Of a stretch of DNA of 64,000 nucleotides, positions 43,640-51,958 are shown one piece after another. The DNA comes from JAJEAO01 sp963667635 (GTDB taxonomy: Bacteria; Acidobacteriota; Vicinamibacteria; Marinacidobacterales; Marinacidobacteraceae): NCBI GenBank assembly GCA_965232015.1, contig OZ246946.1:1364001-1428000 (forward strand). The letters run 5' to 3'. The notes under the pieces were generated by a model. That model had not been told where the DNA came from. It searched no databases and was given only the letters and a program-made list of their open reading frames with translations. How positions within the stretch are numbered: the first letter of the stretch is position 1; each line of letters opens with the position of its first letter. The translations under genes and the position numbers were made by a program.

Positions 43640-44476
43640 TCAGTGCGTCATCCCGTAGATGACGTAGTTGACGCCCAGCTTGAACGCCTCGTTGGTGAGC
43701 GCCACCGGCCAGTAGTCGCTGCCCGACCACTCCCAGTAGTCGCCGATGTCGTGGTTGTAGTTCGCGATGATCATGAGCCGCCGGTCCGGGTCGTTCTCCT
43801 CGAAGAACCCGTAGTACTGCGGAACGATGTGGGGCAGCCCCATGTGTTCGAAGTCGAGCGTCTCGATGTGAAAGAACGAGTCGAAGACCGGGTGGGTCAC
43901 GTCGAGCTCCACCGCATCGTAGCCGGGAAGAACCTTTTCCATGGCGGCGAGGAAGTTGTCGAGGTGGCGCGGCCCGATGAAGTCGTCCACCACGAGGAAG
44001 CCGCCCTTGAGCAGCCACGCCCGCAGGTTCTCGGCCTCCTGGTCGCTCGGATGCCAGAACCCGACCTCGCACAGGTAGGCGAACGGACGCCGGAACAGCT
44101 CCGCCTCGTTCAGCGACCAGACATCGCCGACGCCCTCGGTGACCGAGAGGGAGGTGTACTCGGCGAGGATGCGGCTGAAGTTCTCTTCGCCCCACGGGTA
44201 ATCGTGGTTCCACTTCAGGTCGAGGCCCCAGAAGAATCGTCCCCGGCGATAGGACGGCGGCTCGAACCGGATGCGGGCGAAGGTGAATCGGTCGTCATAG
44301 GGCCGGTTCTCGTATTCGAGCGGCAACTCGACCGCATTCGGGTCGGGTCGGAAGGTCGCCGTCAGATCGTCGGCAGGCGCGGCGGAGCTCCCGGCAGCGG
44401 CCGACGCGACGAGCGCCGCGGCCGATCCGGCGACAGCCGTCGCCGCGACGAGAAGCGCAATATGGCGACCGGTCAT
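43640..44476 (-). CDS. DUF4159 exported protein (first copy)
   Basis: The 278-residue product begins at an ATG overlapping the stop of the upstream TPR/HExxH gene. A hydrophobic leader (ALLVAATAVAGSAAALVASA) is followed by the DUF4159 domain, which has a class I glutamine-amidotransferase-like fold: FTFARIRFEPP, YLCEVGFWHPSDQE, WLLKGGFLVVDDFIG and, at the end, NYNHDIGDYWEWSG. The GATase nucleophile is not evident, so an enzymatic role is doubtful. A second DUF4159 gene lies at 50998-51819, seven kilobases upstream in the same cluster, and ends in an almost identical motif (YAMTH versus YGMTH). Confidence 0.85.
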   Translation of the reverse strand: MTGRHIALLVAATAVAGSAAALVASAAAGSSAAPADDLTATFRPDPNAVELPLEYENRPYDDRFTFARIRFEPPSYRRGRFFWGLDLKWNHDYPWGEENFSRILAEYTSLSVTEGVGDVWSLNEAELFRRPFAYLCEVGFWHPSDQEAENLRAWLLKGGFLVVDDFIGPRHLDNFLAAMEKVLPGYDAVELDVTHPVFDSFFHIETLDFEHMGLPHIVPQYYGFFEENDPDRRLMIIANYNHDIGDYWEWSGSDYWPVALTNEAFKLGVNYVIYGMTH

Positions 44477-47400
44477 CGGGGGCTCCTGCGCACTTCGAGC
44501 AGGAGCTCGAGGGCGTCGTCGAAGGTGGGGGCGATCTCGAGGGCTTCGAGGACCCGGCGCCGCGCTGCGGACCGGTCCCCCGCCCGGTAGTGGGCCCGGG
44601 CGAGCCGAAAGAGCGCGTCGGCCCGGTCGGCGGGTCCGGTCGCAAGCGCCGCCCGCCGCTCCCGCACCTCCAGATCCGCGTCGCCCAGTTCGGCGGCGGC
44701 GTCGGCGAGCCGCTCGTGGGGGTCGGCGAGCAGCGGATAGGCCCAGTTCGCGGCTTCGAGCGCGGCGGCGGCGCCTCGCGGGTTCCCGGCGGCGGCGCGC
44801 AGTTCGGCGAGCCGCAGCCAGCCCGAGTACGCCGCCGGGACCCGCGCCAGATGCTCGGTGAACGCCTTCTCGGCTTCGGTCGTCCGGCCCGCCCGATCGT
44901 GGATTCCGGCGAGGAGGCGCCACGGCCCGTCCGCGCCCCCGTAGCCGGGAGCGATCGCGGCGGCGCGCTCGAGGTGCGGAGCGGCCTCCTCGTCGCGGCC
45001 CGCCTCGACGAGAGCCCGTCCTGCCCGAAGCCGACGGGCGAAGTCGTCGGGGGCGTCGGCGACCGCCGCAACCAGGGCGTCCGGTCCCGCGGGCATCGGG
45101 ACGCTGGCGGCGGGAGGACCGTGCGGGCGGGCTCCCCCGCCCGGGGGCGCCGCGAGGCCACGCGCCGCCGCCCCGTAGCGTTCCTCGATCACCGCGTCGG
45201 CGGCCGCGTCGAGTTCCTCGGGCGTCGTCCCCGCCACCTCCGCGAGCGCCTCGCCGAAGTCGAGCCCGCGGCCGAAGCCGTCGAGGATCCCGAGGACGGC
45301 GTCGAAGCCGTGGAGATCCTCGAGGGTCTCGAGAACGAGAGAGGCGTGGAAGTAGGAGACGCCCACCTGCCCCGGCCAGCTCGGGCGGATGAACCCCTCG
45401 TCGAGGTTCGCCACATCGAGGAGACGCTCTTCCCGGAGCGCCTGGTAGAAGCCGAACGGCGCCCCGTCGCCGAACCGGCGCCGCTCCTCGAGGACGCTGA
45501 GGCCCTCGGTGAACCACCGGGGCACGCGATTGCCGGTCCGGGTCATGTGGATGGCGTGGGCGAGTTCGTGCCACAGGGTCGAGGCCCAGTGGTAGGCGTC
45601 CGGCTCCCGCGCCGAGGGCGATTCCATCGCGATCACGCGCCCGAAGCAGACGCCGTGGGCGCCGATCCCGGGGATGCCCACCGTCCGAACCGAGAAGTCG
45701 GCGGAGCGGTCGTAGATCTCGATCCGGATCGTTCCGTCGGGCGCGGTCCCGTACCGGTTCCGGAACGCCTCCAGCGCTTCCCCGGCGATGCCGGCGGCGT
45801 AGGGGCCGAGGAGCTCGGCCTCGTCGGCGGGCAGGACGACTTCGAGCGCGCCGTCGTCGCGGATCGGGAAGGTGTCCAGCTCGTCGAGGAGGTCCAGGTT
45901 GTTCTTGATCAGGGCATCGAACGGATCCTGCTCGAAGGCCGCCTCCAGGGTGGCGCGCCCTCCGGCCATGTCGCCGAGGCGGAGCTGGTTCAGGCCGAGC
46001 AGGCGCGCCGCGGCGGCCGATCCGGGAGCGAGCGCGAGCGCGGTCTCGGCGCGCCGCGCCGACTCCTGGTAGAGCCGCTGCCGCTCGGCCGCCTCGGCGA
46101 TCCCGAGGTGGAACGCGGGATCCCCGGGCCAGGCAGCGGCGAAGGCGGCTTCGGTCTCCGCGAGCGCCGGGCGGTCGGCGGCGACGAAGTGGACCGCCCC
46201 GAGCGCCGTCAGGATCTCGGGGGAGGAGGGAAGCGACTGCGCGGCGTCCCGGGCCCGGTCCGCCGCCTCCTCGTGTCGCCCGGCTTCGAGAAGGCGCTGC
46301 ACTTCGAGCGCCCGGGCGCGCGGGTGGACCGGGTTGACTTGGAGCAGGGTCTCGAGCGGGTCGGCGGGCGGCGGGACCCCTTCCGGCAGAGCCGGCCGAA
46401 CGGCGGCGGGGAGACGGGCAAATCCGAAGAGCGCGTCGGGGTGCTGCGGATTGCGCTCGAGGACCGCCCGGAAGCTGTCGTGGGCGTCGGCGCTGTTGAA
46501 CTTGGACAGCAGCAGCTCGCCGGCGGCGAGATGCGGTTCGGGGTCGTCGGGGTCGCGGGCGGCCGCCGCGTCGAAGACCCGCAGGGCGTCGCGGAGGAGA
46601 CCCGGGCTGTCGAATCCCAGCCGGGCGGCGGCGGCGCCCACCGCGACGAGGCCGCGGGGGGTGAAGGCGCTTTCGGGCGCGGTGTTGTAGGCATCGAGCA
46701 CGCGGTCCAGCCGGTCGAGCCCGGACTCCCGCTCGCCGAGTCGGAGCTCGAGCCGTCCGAGCCGGGACGCCGCCTCCACCGCCTCGGAGAGCGACGCGGC
46801 GTCGGCAGCGGCGAGGATCCTCCGCAGGAGCTCGGCCCCCGCCCCGCCCTCCCCGATCCCGATGTGGATCCGGGCGCGGTCGAGGAGGATGGGCGCGGCG
46901 TCGGGATCGGGGGCGGCGCGCAGGACATCGAGCGCTTCCGCGGGCCGCCCGGTGAGCCGGAGCGTTTCCGCGAGCCCGCGGCGGGCGGCGGAGCACAAGG
47001 CGTCGTCCGGCGCGGCTGCTTCGGCGCAGCGCCCGTCGGCGAGAGCGTCCCGGTACGCCGCCTCGGCTTCGTCCCATTTCCCGGCGCGGAGCGCGGTGGC
47101 CGCCGCCTCGGGCCCGCCGGGCCAGGCGCCGGCCCCCTCTGCCGGGCCCCCACCGGGAGAACTGGCGCCGGACTCCAGTCCGGCAATTCTCGGCCGGCGC
47201 CAACCACCACCGCCTGGCTGGCGCGCTGACGGAGGCTGGAGTACGGCGCCCTCAATTGCCGGACTGGATGGAGTCAAGCGCGCTGGCCATGTCGCGGGCG
47301 CCGCTTGGAATTGCCGGACTGGAGTCCGGCGCGCCGGCAAGGGATTGGATGGAGTCCGGCGCCAGTTCTCCCGGTGGGGGCCCGGCAAGGGACTGGAGTC

Positions 47401-48444
47401 CGGCGCGTCGGCAGAGGGGGGCGCAGCGGCGCGGATCCGCCGGTTCAGCTCGGCGATCTCCACCAGCAGCGCCTCCAGCTCGGCGAAGTAGGTCTCCTCG
47501 TCCAGACCCTCGCGGGCCTCCCGCAGCGCATCCACCTGCGCGGCGAGAGCGTCCCGTTCGGCGATGAGCGCACCGAGCTCGGGATTCGTCGCCCCGGCGG
47601 CGACCGCGCCATCCGCGTCCAGCGCCAGCAGCGCGGTGCGGGCCGCGAGGATGCCGTCCTTCCCCGCCTCGGTCGCCGGATCGCGCGTCCCCTCCCCATC
47701 CCCGTTGTCGTCGAGGAGCGCGTGCTCGGTGCGCAGCAGCCCGGCCCGCTCGTACTCCTGCTCCACCCCGACCCGGGCGAAGTCGAACGCCTCGAGCGCC
47801 GACACCCGGCCGTCCTTGTTCCGGTCGGCGGCGGCGCCGTCCTCGCTCCCGGCGAAGGCGGCCACGAAATGCCGCGGGAAACGGGTCTCGTTCGACTCGT
47901 GTCCCGAGGACGCGGTGAGGATCACCCGGCCGGGAGCCGAGAGCGCCGGAACGAAGGCTCCCGAGGCGCTGGCGAGGTGGGCGACCGTGACCGGGCCTCC
48001 GAACCCGTCCAGCATGGCGTCCAGCTCGGCGGGCGTCAGGTCGGGCCCGGGCAGGTTGAAGCGCGCGTCCGGAACCCGCGTCCCGTGCCCGATCAGCACC
48101 AGGAACAGGCTCTCCGCACCCGCGGCGGCGGCGATCCGCGCCCGGATGTCGTCGCGCCGACTTCGCCCGGCGGGAGCGCACCCCCCGTCCGCCTCCGGAT
48201 CGGGCGTCTCGGCCGGACGCTCGACCAGAAGCTCGACCCGCGGCGGCCGGGGCGTGGCGAGCGCCGCTTCGCACAGCGACCGGGCCCAGCCGGTGAACCG
48301 CTCCCGATGCTCCGGGCTCCCGCCGACTCCGGCCACGATCAGGAGCGCCGGCTCCGCCTGCCTCGGGGCCGGCGAGTCGGGCGCCCGTCCTCCGGGCGGG
48401 GGCCCCAGCGCGAGGAGAGCCGCGAGCGCGGCTGCCCCGATCAC
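44473..48444 (-). CDS. C13-like / TPR / HExxH peptidase fusion with repeat-derived linker
   Basis: The 1323-residue exported protein starts at a GTG overlapping the TGA of the upstream VWA gene; the leader is IGAAALAALLALGPP. Residues 35-300 are a C13-like (legumain/caspase clan) domain with H120 in IGHGTR, but SASG at 159-162 puts Ser159 where the catalytic Cys belongs. Residues about 338-445 are low-complexity translation of the dispersed DNA repeat (RRTPVRQ, IAGLESGASS). Then come TPR-like repeats, a gluzincin domain with HELAH at 959-963 and a downstream Glu in FTEGLSVLEE, and more TPRs to the end. No start codon suits a separate downstream gene, so I treat it as one gene, though two genes fused by the repeat insertion is possible. 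Confidence 0.72.
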   Translation of the reverse strand: MIGAAALAALLALGPPPGGRAPDSPAPRQAEPALLIVAGVGGSPEHRERFTGWARSLCEAALATPRPPRVELLVERPAETPDPEADGGCAPAGRSRRDDIRARIAAAAGAESLFLVLIGHGTRVPDARFNLPGPDLTPAELDAMLDGFGGPVTVAHLASASGAFVPALSAPGRVILTASSGHESNETRFPRHFVAAFAGSEDGAAADRNKDGRVSALEAFDFARVGVEQEYERAGLLRTEHALLDDNGDGEGTRDPATEAGKDGILAARTALLALDADGAVAAGATNPELGALIAERDALAAQVDALREAREGLDEETYFAELEALLVEIAELNRRIRAAAPPSADAPDSSPLPGPHRENWRRTPSNPLPARRTPVRQFQAAPATWPARLTPSSPAIEGAVLQPPSARQPGGGGWRRPRIAGLESGASSPGGGPAEGAGAWPGGPEAAATALRAGKWDEAEAAYRDALADGRCAEAAAPDDALCSAARRGLAETLRLTGRPAEALDVLRAAPDPDAAPILLDRARIHIGIGEGGAGAELLRRILAAADAASLSEAVEAASRLGRLELRLGERESGLDRLDRVLDAYNTAPESAFTPRGLVAVGAAAARLGFDSPGLLRDALRVFDAAAARDPDDPEPHLAAGELLLSKFNSADAHDSFRAVLERNPQHPDALFGFARLPAAVRPALPEGVPPPADPLETLLQVNPVHPRARALEVQRLLEAGRHEEAADRARDAAQSLPSSPEILTALGAVHFVAADRPALAETEAAFAAAWPGDPAFHLGIAEAAERQRLYQESARRAETALALAPGSAAAARLLGLNQLRLGDMAGGRATLEAAFEQDPFDALIKNNLDLLDELDTFPIRDDGALEVVLPADEAELLGPYAAGIAGEALEAFRNRYGTAPDGTIRIEIYDRSADFSVRTVGIPGIGAHGVCFGRVIAMESPSAREPDAYHWASTLWHELAHAIHMTRTGNRVPRWFTEGLSVLEERRRFGDGAPFGFYQALREERLLDVANLDEGFIRPSWPGQVGVSYFHASLVLETLEDLHGFDAVLGILDGFGRGLDFGEALAEVAGTTPEELDAAADAVIEERYGAAARGLAAPPGGGARPHGPPAASVPMPAGPDALVAAVADAPDDFARRLRAGRALVEAGRDEEAAPHLERAAAIAPGYGGADGPWRLLAGIHDRAGRTTEAEKAFTEHLARVPAAYSGWLRLAELRAAAGNPRGAAAALEAANWAYPLLADPHERLADAAAELGDADLEVRERRAALATGPADRADALFRLARAHYRAGDRSAARRRVLEALEIAPTFDDALELLLEVRRSPR
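47145..47420. repeat. Array of palindromic repeats inside a coding region
   Basis: Full cores lie at 47167-47184 and 47313-47330; partial or degenerate copies at about 47258-47276, 47347-47362 and 47389-47405. Companion motifs CCACCGGGAGAACTGG (47149) and its inverse CCAGTTCTCCCGGTGG (47362) bracket the array in opposite orientation, so the whole stretch is itself roughly inverted. The enclosing gene stays open through it. Confidence 0.82.
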
Positions 48445-50756
48445 GCCATCCCCCGCAGCGACCGGCCGCACCATTCGGCGGCCAGCAGACCGAAGACGAG
48501 CAGGAACACTCCCGGCTGATTCCACAGGTCGCGGCGCTCGACCACCGTGGCGCCCGACTCGGAGATGCTCAGGTCGGTGACCAGGTCCTCGGCGTCCTCG
48601 GGCTCGAACACCCGTCCCCCGGTGGCCTCGGCGATCCGCCCGAGCAGGTCGCGGTCCGCATCGGCGCCGAAGAACTCGTCGTCCACCGCTCCGACCTCGG
48701 CCCACGCCTCCGCCATCTCGGGCGTCCCGTCCGCCGTCTCGTCCGTCGAGGCGCGGACCTGCACCCGGTAGAGCCCGTCCACGTCCGGGAGGAAGGAACC
48801 GGCGTACTCCCCGTCCTCCTCCCCGGTCCAGTAGAGCGGAACCGGGGGCAGTTCCCCGGCGGGTCCGGTGATCCACGCTTCCACGGCGGCGGTGTTCACC
48901 GCGAGGAAGCGCTCATCCTCGACCCGCGCCCGGATCGCCACCGGCTCGCCGCCGAGAGCGCGGGCCGGCGCCACCGACGCCTCCACCCGGCGGGGGGCGT
49001 CGGCGGCGAGCCAGCGCAGCAGGCGCCGCCAGAGCATCTCGTGGGTCAGATCGTCCACCGGCACCGTCGCGTCCATCTGCCACAACCACAGATCCTGGAC
49101 GGTCAGACTCGTCACCCGCCCCCGACCGAAGCGCTGGAACAGGAGCACCGGCTCGGTCGCCCCGTCGGCCCCCGCGCCCTCGAGCAGCGTGATCGCCCCC
49201 GGCTTCGACGTCCCCGGACGGTTCACGGTCGAGAGCATCGGGAGCGTCCGGTAGCGGTCCGCGTTCGCCATCGGATCGGGATCGAGCCGGACGACCGGGT
49301 GCGAGGCGCCGGCGCGGGTCGGGGACACCCCCAGCTCCCTGAGCGGCGGGCTCTCATCGGACGGCTCCGGGAGGGCGACGGGAAGGATCTCCCCCACCGG
49401 CGTCCCGGTGTAACCGCCCTCGGCGTACGACCGGCCGCCGCCGAGCGTCAGGAGGCCGCCGCCGCGCTGGCTCACGAAGTCGCGCAGCATGTTGAGCTGA
49501 TCCTGGGTGAAAAACGCCGCTTCCACGCTGCCGAGGATCACCGCGTCGTAGCCGAACAGCTCCTCCCGGGTGTCGGGGAACCCGCCGGCGAGCTCGTCCG
49601 GCCCGCTGACGCCGAGCCGGTAGAACTTGCCCTCCGCGGTGCGCAGCAGACTGGAGACCTGGATCCCCTCGTCGGCCTCGACCGCGCGCCGGATGAACTT
49701 CATCTCCCAGCGGGGCTGGCCCTCGAAGTAGAGGAGGCGCGCGGGGCGCTCCTCGACGAGGAGCAGGGCGCTGCGTTCGTTGTTCCGGACGGTGGCCTCG
49801 CCCGGGAACGACGCGACCCGGATCCTCAGCCGGCGGGCGCCCGGCTCCTCGACCGGCGCCACCGCGGTCACCGCGACCTCGTCGTCGTCGGAGCGGAACC
49901 GAACCGTCTCCTGCGTCAGGATCCGCCCCTCGTCGAGCACCTCGAACCGGGCGGTGCGTCCCGAGAGGCCGCGGCCCCGAACCCGCGCCCGGACCTCGAC
50001 CAGCGATCCGTCGAGGACCCGCGCCGGCAGGTCGGGCGCGCCGAGCTCGAGGTCGGCGCCCGGTCCGGAGCGGCCGTAGGGCACCGGGAAGACGCGGACT
50101 CCCCGAGCCCGCAGCTCGAGCAGGGTCTCGTCGAGTTCGTCGGGAGTCCCGGTCGTCTGCGCTCCGTCGGTCAGCAGGACCACCCCCGCGAGCGGGAGCG
50201 AGGCGAGCTCGTCGAGGGCGTGCCGGAGGCCCCCGGCGAGGTCGGTGCGCGCCCCGGCGAACCCCAGATCCTGCGGCGCTTCGAGGCGGGAGGCCTCCTG
50301 CGCGAAGCGGAAGAAGCGGGTCACGAATCCCTGTTCGAGGCGCGGCCCGAGGGCCTCGGGGTCCTCCGCGGGATCTTCGGGGAAAGCCGCGAGGAGCCGG
50401 TCGCCCCGGGCGCCGCCGTCCTCGTCGGCGTCTTCGATCCGCATGCTCGCCGAGTCGTCGAGGAGCACGGCGACCAGGTTCTCCTGCGGGACGGTGCGCG
50501 AGATGACGAGCTGGGGCCGAAGCAGGCAAAGCAGCGCCAGCGCGATCGCGCCCGCCCGGGCGAGAGCGAGGAGCACCCGACCGAGGGACCCCACGCGGTT
50601 CCCGGCGCTGCGATAGCCGAGGAGGAACCACACCGCGACGCCCACGAGCCCGGCGGCGACGAAGAAGACCGGCCACGGCGCGCCGAGCGCGAGCTCGCCG
50701 CGGGCGAAGGCGACCGGAGGGCTGCCGAAGAGCCACTCCACCGCGTCGGAGATCAT
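48441..50756 (-). CDS. Large membrane VWA protein with GATase-like domain
   Basis: The 771-residue protein is anchored by two N-terminal transmembrane helices (WPVFFVAAGLVGVAVWFLLG at about 28-47 and LARAGAIALALLCLLRP). A VWA domain follows, with MIDAS in LLDDSASMRIED (about 99-105), then Ig-like strands, and a class I glutamine-amidotransferase-like domain with LRDFVSQRGGGLLTLGGGRS and a C-terminal beta region. No active-site Cys is seen in the GATase-like domain. This layout is common beside MoxR/DUF58 in Acidobacteriota and Planctomycetota. ATG at 50756 is used rather than the one 16 codons upstream. It ends in a GTGA overlap with the C13-like gene. Confidence 0.82.
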   Translation of the reverse strand: MISDAVEWLFGSPPVAFARGELALGAPWPVFFVAAGLVGVAVWFLLGYRSAGNRVGSLGRVLLALARAGAIALALLCLLRPQLVISRTVPQENLVAVLLDDSASMRIEDADEDGGARGDRLLAAFPEDPAEDPEALGPRLEQGFVTRFFRFAQEASRLEAPQDLGFAGARTDLAGGLRHALDELASLPLAGVVLLTDGAQTTGTPDELDETLLELRARGVRVFPVPYGRSGPGADLELGAPDLPARVLDGSLVEVRARVRGRGLSGRTARFEVLDEGRILTQETVRFRSDDDEVAVTAVAPVEEPGARRLRIRVASFPGEATVRNNERSALLLVEERPARLLYFEGQPRWEMKFIRRAVEADEGIQVSSLLRTAEGKFYRLGVSGPDELAGGFPDTREELFGYDAVILGSVEAAFFTQDQLNMLRDFVSQRGGGLLTLGGGRSYAEGGYTGTPVGEILPVALPEPSDESPPLRELGVSPTRAGASHPVVRLDPDPMANADRYRTLPMLSTVNRPGTSKPGAITLLEGAGADGATEPVLLFQRFGRGRVTSLTVQDLWLWQMDATVPVDDLTHEMLWRRLLRWLAADAPRRVEASVAPARALGGEPVAIRARVEDERFLAVNTAAVEAWITGPAGELPPVPLYWTGEEDGEYAGSFLPDVDGLYRVQVRASTDETADGTPEMAEAWAEVGAVDDEFFGADADRDLLGRIAEATGGRVFEPEDAEDLVTDLSISESGATVVERRDLWNQPGVFLLVFGLLAAEWCGRSLRGMA

Positions 50757-50772
50757 CGTGGGGAACCGGGAC

Positions 50773-50969
50773 CTGACAGCCGGTGGATGAAGTCGCGTGA
50801 GCACCGAGAGTGGCGAAGCGCCCGGCTGACCAGGCGCGCAAGGGAGGAATACCGCACCGTCTTTCGACCGCTGCGCAACGAAGGGCGCCGCGGAGCGAAG
50901 CGAAGCGGCGCGTTCAGCCGGGCTGCATCGCCGCTCGAATGCCGCGTGACTTCGTTCACAGGCTGTTAG
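50773..50969. mobile_element. MITE-like element with 25-bp imperfect terminal inverted repeats
   Basis: The left end (CTGACAGCCGGTGGATGAAG at 50773, continuing TCGCG) and right end (CGTGACTTCGTTCACAGGCT, continuing GTTAG to 50969) are inverted repeats matching at 20 of 25 positions. The 197-bp interior has no gene, and on the plus strand contains AGGGAGGAATACC and a purine-rich run GCGGAGCGAAGCGAAGCGGC. It fills the gap between the large VWA gene and the second DUF4159 gene. No target-site duplication is clear. A structured noncoding RNA is an alternative. Confidence 0.5.
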
Positions 50970-50997
50970 AAAAGACGCGCCGCGGTGGCGGCCGGCG

Positions 50998-51819
50998 TCA
51001 GTGGGTCATCGCGTAGATGATGAAGTTGATCCCCATCTCGTAGGCATAAGTGGAATAGGGCAGCGGGTAGCGGGGGTCTTCGGCCCACTCCCAGGCGTCT
51101 CCCAGATCGGTGTTCCAGTTGATGAGCACCATGAGCCGGCGCTCGTCGTCGAAGATGCCCCGCACGGTGGGGACGTAGCCGTCGCGCTCCCACGTCGGCC
51201 CTCCGCGGATGCCCTGCCCCACGTTGGGCACCTGGACGATCTCGTCCACCCGGTAGAAGGCACGGAACAGGGGGTGGTCGAGCGGGATGTCCTCGATCGG
51301 CCGGCCCGGCAGGACCCGCCCCATCTCGTGGGCGAAGTTGACCCATTCCCGGGTTCCCCAGAAGTCATCCACCACGAGGAACCCGCCCTGCAACAGGTAG
51401 CGGCGCAGGGCGGCCACTTCCGGCTCGGTCATCTGCATGTAGCCGACCTCGACGCCGTAGAGGAACGGATAGCGGCCGAGACGCGGATCGGTGAGCAGGA
51501 CCGCGTTCTCCATGGCGTAGGAGTCGAGGTTGGTGAGCCGCCGCAGGCCGATCAGGAACTGACGGTCGGCCTTCGGGTAGTCCACGTGCCATCCGCGCCA
51601 GCCGTAGCCCGAATAGGCGGCGCGGGTGAAATAGAAGTCGTGGACCTGGCGGGGCCCGGGCAGGAACGGATCGGACTCCTCGCGGCCACCAGTCGCGGCG
51701 GCGATCATGGCTCGAAGCTCCTGTGGCGTCGCCTGGGGCGCCGCCGCGCCCCCGCGAAGTCCGAGCGTGGCCGCCGAGGCGACGAGAACCAGGACCGGGG
51801 CCGCGACAGCGACTCGCAT
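50998..51819 (-). CDS. DUF4159 exported protein (second copy)
   Basis: The 273-residue protein has a cleavable leader (AVAAPVLVLVASAATLGLRG) and a DUF4159 domain (FYFTRAAYSGYGWRGW, YGVEVGYMQMTEPEVAAL, YLLQGGFLVVDDFWGTREW, NWNTDLGDAWEWAEDP). A GGAGGG lies just upstream of the ATG at 51819, which decides the start; the frame is open for another 109 codons but without a leader. Like the first copy it lacks an evident catalytic nucleophile. As the most upstream member it may open the long leftward cluster, or be separated from it by the MITE-like insertion. Confidence 0.85.
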   Translation of the reverse strand: MRVAVAAPVLVLVASAATLGLRGGAAAPQATPQELRAMIAAATGGREESDPFLPGPRQVHDFYFTRAAYSGYGWRGWHVDYPKADRQFLIGLRRLTNLDSYAMENAVLLTDPRLGRYPFLYGVEVGYMQMTEPEVAALRRYLLQGGFLVVDDFWGTREWVNFAHEMGRVLPGRPIEDIPLDHPLFRAFYRVDEIVQVPNVGQGIRGGPTWERDGYVPTVRGIFDDERRLMVLINWNTDLGDAWEWAEDPRYPLPYSTYAYEMGINFIIYAMTH

Positions 51820-51958
51820 TTCCCTCCGGGCGCGCACGATGCGGAGACTATCGCGGAGGAACCCGGCCTCCCGAAGGGCCCTCCCGCCGCTGGTAGGATT
51901 GGCCCCCTCCCGCACGGCGGCTACCGGCCCCGCCCGCGGCTCTCCGAGGAGGTTCTTC

